From contig NC_081826.1 in NCBI RefSeq assembly GCF_030867095.1, forward strand, positions 247,918,251 through 247,982,250: a stretch of 64,000 bases of DNA. The letters run 5' to 3'. Source of the stretch: Alligator mississippiensis (taxonomy: Eukaryota > Chordata > Crocodylia > Alligatoridae). Below are positions 59,560 through 64,000 of this stretch, piece after piece. The position numbers and the translations under genes are program-made. Each line of letters opens with the position of its first letter. The stretch's first letter is position 1. A model generated the notes under the pieces. That model was not told the DNA's origin, did no database searches, and was given only the letters and a program-made list of their open reading frames with translations.

Positions 59560-61400
59560 TTGATGTCTTCTCCAAAAGTAAGCAGGCTGAGAAGGTGTTA
59601 TGAGTACCTCCTTAAACCCCTCCCTGGTGTTGTCTTCTTGCCCACTATGACTTTGATGTTTCTTATCTTGATTCTGGAAGTTGGCCCTCTGGGGAAGAAT
59701 TACCCAGACTACCCAGTGAAATCACTTTATGGGGCTCCTCCTCCCCTGCATCCTGACTTTACTCACCCTGGCTGTCAGTTCCAGAGAAAAATCACTGGGG
59801 GTGACCCCTTCTCAGGAGGGCTGTTTTCATCTCCTGTTCCTCCAAGGTTAAAGGGTAAAGCCTGTAGCTCCTTAATTAGCCCCAAGATCAGTCCTACAGG
59901 GAAGGAGAGGCACCACCCTCTTGAGTTTATGACCCCTGTCCATGCCCAAGGGACAATGCAATGGGTTCAAGTCCAAAAAACCCACCCTCAACCAAGATCA
60001 AACATAAATGTCAATGAAGAAAAAAAAAACCAGGAAAAGAAATCGGACACAGTCCCTTTGGGGCTCCAGAGAGCAGTCCTGCCCTTAGAGAGGGCTCAGC
60101 TTACCAGATCTTCCCTCTCCCCATCGCAGCACCTACATATTAATGATGGCTCCTGACTGGCTTCACCATTGATCCAGCTTCCCGTGGTGGCACTTCCTTA
60201 AGCAGTGGTCCTCTGATCTCCTGTGCCTTCTTCTCAGTGCTTCTGCGTTAGCTGAAATCCCCATAGATTGGCATCAAGAGGAGAGCACCTCAGCATCTCA
60301 GACCTCCGGATACTGTAGTCTCGCCCTGGCTGCCTGTCTCTGGGGCCAGAAGTACATGGCATGGCTCGACGTTCTCCAATCCAGAACAAGCATTCACTCC
60401 GGATGTGCAGTGTGCTGCTGCACATGCCTGCAGCAGTCTTCACTTCTCCTAAAGTGAGTATGGGGAGATTACTTCTCTTTTTAGAAGTCTCTCCTGTCTT
60501 CTAGTCAGGGTCTCTCCTGATATCCTGTGTGGAGGAATCCCCTCCCCAGTCTGCCCCACTGTTGTTAGCAGGCTGCTCCTCCCCGCATCTGTTTCATTAA
60601 CCACTGAGCTGTGACCTGGGCTGGAGACATTCCTGAAGGAGGGGAGAGCTCTCCCCTGTGTCCTGTATAACCCTAAACCCTCACCTGAGGTTGGTGACAT
60701 TTTTCGAACTGACCAACTGGCATCAGCCATGGTCTGATACTGGTTTGTAGTGAGAACTTAGTGATGAGATCACAATGGGCTGGGGAGGGGGGCGGGGGGA
60801 GTATATAAGGTCCCTTCTTCCTAGAGGGGAAGCCATGTTTTGGGGACACAGCCAGCAAGCCATGCTGCCTCTAGAGCAGACTCAATCAGTCCTTGGACGG
60901 AATTGGGAGGGACTTACGTGAAATGTAGCAAGGAATTTAGAATCTAGTGTTTTAGTCAGTTGTCAAAAGGCTACCAAGCCATTTCTGTTTGCTCTGGGAT
61001 TTTCTTTTGAGACTTCTCTGACTTGTACCCCTCCCCAAGCATACCCTCTCTACCCAATAAATCTATCCACTACAACCTGTTTTGGGATACATGCTTGAGA
61101 GGGAATGGGCATGCCTTTTTATTCCCTTGGCTCAGCTGACTAAGGGAGGCAACTGTCTGTGCTTCAGGTGAAAGGGAAGCACCCCAAGGTCTTGCAGTAG
61201 GTCAAGCGCCCTCAAGGTCTACAAGGCCTGTGCACCCCGAGGGGCACAGGGCCCAAGCAACAACCAGACCCCAGGTGGTGGTGGTGGTGGTGGTTACCCC
61301 AGGCTTGTGGGTGTGCTCCAGGAAGGGGGTTGTTCAGAAGTTGGCACTCCCGGGGAGGCCTCTGAAGCCTGATTTTTGTTGAGGTGCAGTGAAAGCTCAA
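59560..61400 (+). mobile_element. LTR-like block with promoter and poly(A) signals
   Basis: A TATA box 'agtatataagg' at about 60799-60809 is followed about 250 bp later by 'cccaataaatct' (near 61054), the spacing of an LTR R region. Sequence composition changes at both ends. I could not find TG...CA ends with a target duplication, so both limits are approximate, and it may be two elements. A 199-codon plus-strand frame at 59557-60156 has no recognisable domain, and I do not call it coding. Confidence 0.4.
61274..61294. repeat. (GGT)7 microsatellite
   Basis: A short clean trinucleotide repeat within the LTR-like block. Confidence 0.9.
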
Positions 61401-62542
61401 AAAGACATTGTTGTATTATTACCCTAGAAATGTTGACTATACAAACTGCCCCAAGATAATACTTTAATACAGAAGAAAAAAGGAGTGTCATGCTCTTCTC
61501 TTCACTGACTCATGACTACCCATCAAACAGTTTGGGGAAAACTGCTCCTTGATATCCAAGATACAAAAATATTAGTATTATATTGCAAGATACCATCCAG
61601 CAGTGCAGAATCTTTTTAGCAGAATACAGAAAGGAAAAACCTTTCAGACAGTAGGGTCTTTCATAAAATGAGTTTCAAATGCGTTTATAATCTTTGGTTT
61701 GACACACATCTTCTCAGAAACCAAAAAGTGATTGTTGTAAAGAGTAGCAAGTCATAAGGTACCTCAAAACCCTAGCCTCCTAGCCCCTCACTGCCTTATG
61801 GGGACTCGTTGGTTGTAAAAAGCCTAAGGGATATTACCCTGACAGAAATATTGCCTTGCTGAGGCATCAGGCAGCCAGCAGCAGTTCTTATCTGTTTCTC
61901 TCTGGCAAAAGCTACAATCATCAAGGCACTCAAGATCTGGACTTGGTCAGAGCTTTGGATTCTATCTCTGTGGTTTAAAGCAGGGTGGGTGGTAGGTCTT
62001 GGGCAGCCTCCACTCCTCCATACTCTTGCCTAGGTATAGATGTTGAAGGTCTTGGTGTGATGGTCGCAGGACTCCGTACAAATGGATTCATTAAGCACTA
62101 GATTAGAACTCTTACAGGTACATACACCATGAGCCAGAGGATCAACAGTTGCCTACTGTAAAGTCTTCCTTTTTCTTGTATCTGGAGTTAATGACCCTAA
62201 AGAATTATGGGCCTTATTCAAATATAATAAGATTAGACAGAAAATGGATTTAAGCCTATATACCAGCAATGAGTATGGAGGCATATACTTTTAAAGCTAT
62301 TTTTAAAAAGGTAGGGGGGACTCTTTTTCTGAAGCAAACAACAGCTGTTACAACATACATTTGGAGCCATTTCAAAAGGAAATGTTTCAAAAGGGGAGCT
62401 GCTGGTTGGGAGGGCACAGCATCTGTTACATTCTAACTGCTACCTGTGGACTAGCCAAGTGAAATTCAAAGGTAGCAAAATTGCTCCAAGCTTTAACCCT
62501 AAATGAAGCAATATTACAACTGGAGCAGTTGTGCTACCTATG
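61401..62542. other. No recognisable feature
   Basis: Non-coding sequence without supported features. Confidence 0.4.
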
Positions 62543-62767
62543 GGGCACGTCTACTCACTGTGCAGTAACCTAACAATGCTGAGCAGTAGCACATTGCAGC
62601 GCAAACAGTGCTAATACGCTACTGCGCAGTAGTGTCACTAAAAAGATATGAGCTGGCAAAACTGCACAGTAACTCCAGTTACTGCACATTAGCTTAGTAC
62701 TTGATTATACAAGTATTAAATCGAATGCACAGTAACCTTGGCACAGTAATGAACATGTAGACGTGCC
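62543..62767. mobile_element. MITE, 'gggcacatctaca' family, copy 5
   Basis: Ends 'gggcacgtctact' and 'atgtagacgtgcc' are inverted repeats. The interior has palindromic 'gctactgcgcagtagt' (62617-62632) and repeated 'gcacagtaac'. Non-autonomous, no coding capacity. Confidence 0.7.
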
Positions 62768-62824
62768 TATTGCTGTATTCTGAGTGGGCTGGGAAATTTG
62801 AGTGCCTTTAAAGCTGAACCAATA

Positions 62825-63300
62825 GAATCAGATTTTCAAAGGCAGTTAGATGTCTAACTATGCAAATAGACACACAAAAAACTAGAACTCTTGATTCCAA
62901 CATACCTTTTATTAAACCAACTGGAAAATGGCAAGAAAATTGTCCTTTTCTGCATGCTTTTGGGATCAAAGTCCCTTCACCAGGCTCTGGGAAAAGTGTA
63001 GATGGTACAAGATGGTAAAAAGTCCCCATAGATGGTAACATAAAAAGGTACCATCTTGTACCATCTACACTTTTCCCAGAGCCTGATGAAGGGACTTTGA
63101 TTCCGAAAGCTTGCAGAAAAGGACAATTTTCTTGCCATTTTCCAGTTGGTCTAATACAAGGTATCATTTTGGAACCAAGAGTTCTAGTTTCTTGTGTGTC
63201 TTTTTGTCTCAGATCAACACAGCTACCAAGTACACCCCTGTAACTATGCAAATAGGTGCCTAGTGGGATTTACATAATCTCTCAAGCTAATAGGAGGTGA
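62825..63300. mobile_element. Palindromic MITE split by a later insertion
   Basis: The left part 'cagattttcaaaggcagtta' (62829-62869) and the right part 'gtgcctagtgggatttaca' (63256 onward) are the two halves of the small hairpin element type seen at 14797, 26049 and 30666. The insertion at 62870-63240 separates them. Confidence 0.6.
62870..63240 (+). mobile_element. Fold-back SINE-like insertion with 15-bp target duplication
   Basis: Inserted between two exact copies of 'taactatgcaaatag' (62855-62869 and 63241-63255). Its left arm (62870-63017) is an inverted copy, over 90% alike by eye, of its right arm (about 63048-63199), separated by a loop of about 30 bases. The right arm is followed by the tail 'cagatcaacacagctacca' shared with two other copies in the window. 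The long duplication points to target-primed reverse transcription. A 147-codon minus-strand frame across it is only a by-product of the palindrome. Confidence 0.85.
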
Positions 63301-64000
63301 CAAAGGCAAGGTCTGCAGGAGATACAACTACTGTCACTTTATCAAATGTAAATCAAGGAAAGACTTCTTTGGCTACAGAAAGCAGACTGCAATCCAGGAA
63401 TAACTAAAAAGCACAGTATTATGTGTATTTGCAAAATGTCTCTCTCTTGGCATTTGAATTTCCTCAGTAAGCACACTGCATTGTTCATGCTATTTCCTAG
63501 AATAAATAGGAGCAATTTGCTCCTAATTTAAATCTTTATTTTGATCATAGGTACCAGGGATGACAAAAAATGCCTTGTCTTGGTCAGATGAGGAGGAGCT
63601 GTCAGCCACATTTTGATATCATCACCATCCATATAATCTCACAGTCCCACTCAACAACTTTACTTGAGTCAAAGGAGGCAGGGCAAAGTTTCACCTTATA
63701 AACTAAGGATATCGTTACACATGACACTTACCATGTACTAACTGTACATACAATGCTAGCATCTGAGCATTCAAGCATGTGCTAAGTGCCACCTTAGTGT
63801 AGTAAATTTAGTCTTTTTTCCAGTGGAGTATCTCTAGATCTTATTACCTAACACTGTAGGTAATACAACTAGGGGAGTCCAATGCACAACAGAGGAGGTG
63901 TGGGCAGCCCAACAAAGCTGTTCATCAAATCCCTCCACCCTGCCTCCACCACACAGAAACTTATTTGTTCAAAGTTCCCGTGCAGTAAGGCTGAGAGCCT
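63301..64000. other. No recognisable feature
   Basis: Non-coding sequence up to the window end. 'gttacacatgacacttacc' near 63714 may be the start of another MITE that runs out of the window. Confidence 0.35.

Noticed and set aside
59557-60156. 199-codon open frame
   Set aside because: Longest non-transposon frame in the window, but the sequence has no recognisable domain and lies in an LTR-like block; no splice or start context supports it.
62808-63251. 147-codon minus-strand open frame
   Set aside because: It spans the long fold-back insertion. The peptide is itself quasi-palindromic, as expected from translating both arms of an inverted repeat.
1-64000. CRISPR arrays, bacterial operons, riboswitches, Polinton-type elements
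   Set aside because: No regularly spaced short repeats, no prokaryotic gene organisation, and no capsid, DNA polymerase B or packaging ATPase-like frames were seen.

Overview
This is vertebrate nuclear DNA with no complete host gene. The repeats point to a non-avian reptile, most likely a crocodilian: CR1 3' ends with the 'atctatgaatctat' type tail, a reptile L2-type LINE 3' end, many hAT copies with 8-bp target duplications, MIR/CORE-like SINEs, a Gmr1-like Ty3/gypsy element and several solo LTRs. The assignment rests on repeat content only. The long open frames I examined are chance frames in GC-rich repeats or remnants of transposons. The window reads as a large intron or an intergenic desert. 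Two short splice-bounded open segments (26811-26921 and 50637-50718) are the only possible host exons, and both are weak.

Layout. 1-7 kb: a MIR-like SINE, a GC-rich block with degenerate ~170-bp repeats, a fold-back SINE-like insertion and the first of five related MITEs. 7.3-10 kb: an internally deleted L2-type LINE on the minus strand, then a solo LTR of about 1.49 kb. 10.9-26.6 kb: an LTR-like relic, hAT-type elements (13722-14551, 21263-21562, 24485-25975), two MITEs and fold-back repeats. 26.8-36.7 kb: a candidate exon, a CpG-rich island near 28.5 kb, hAT and TIR elements and three CR1 fragments.

39.4-46.1 kb: the main feature, an old and heavily broken LTR retrotransposon with both LTRs, a tRNA-Gly primer-binding site and a SCAN-like gag. 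Integrase lies upstream of reverse transcriptase, the pol order typical of Gmr1-like gypsy elements. Its 3' LTR is split by a younger 755-bp solo LTR flanked by a 5-bp target duplication.

46.6-64 kb: a 1.76-kb hAT-type element holding an antisense LTR; a 1.47-kb solo LTR inserted in or beside an old CR1; two more MITEs; a minus-strand solo LTR; an LTR-like block with TATA and poly(A) signals; and a fold-back SINE-like copy with a perfect 15-bp target duplication, sitting inside an older palindromic MITE. The genes do not work together as a system. The value of the window is its layered insertion history and the repeated appearance of fold-back (inverted-duplicate) elements.
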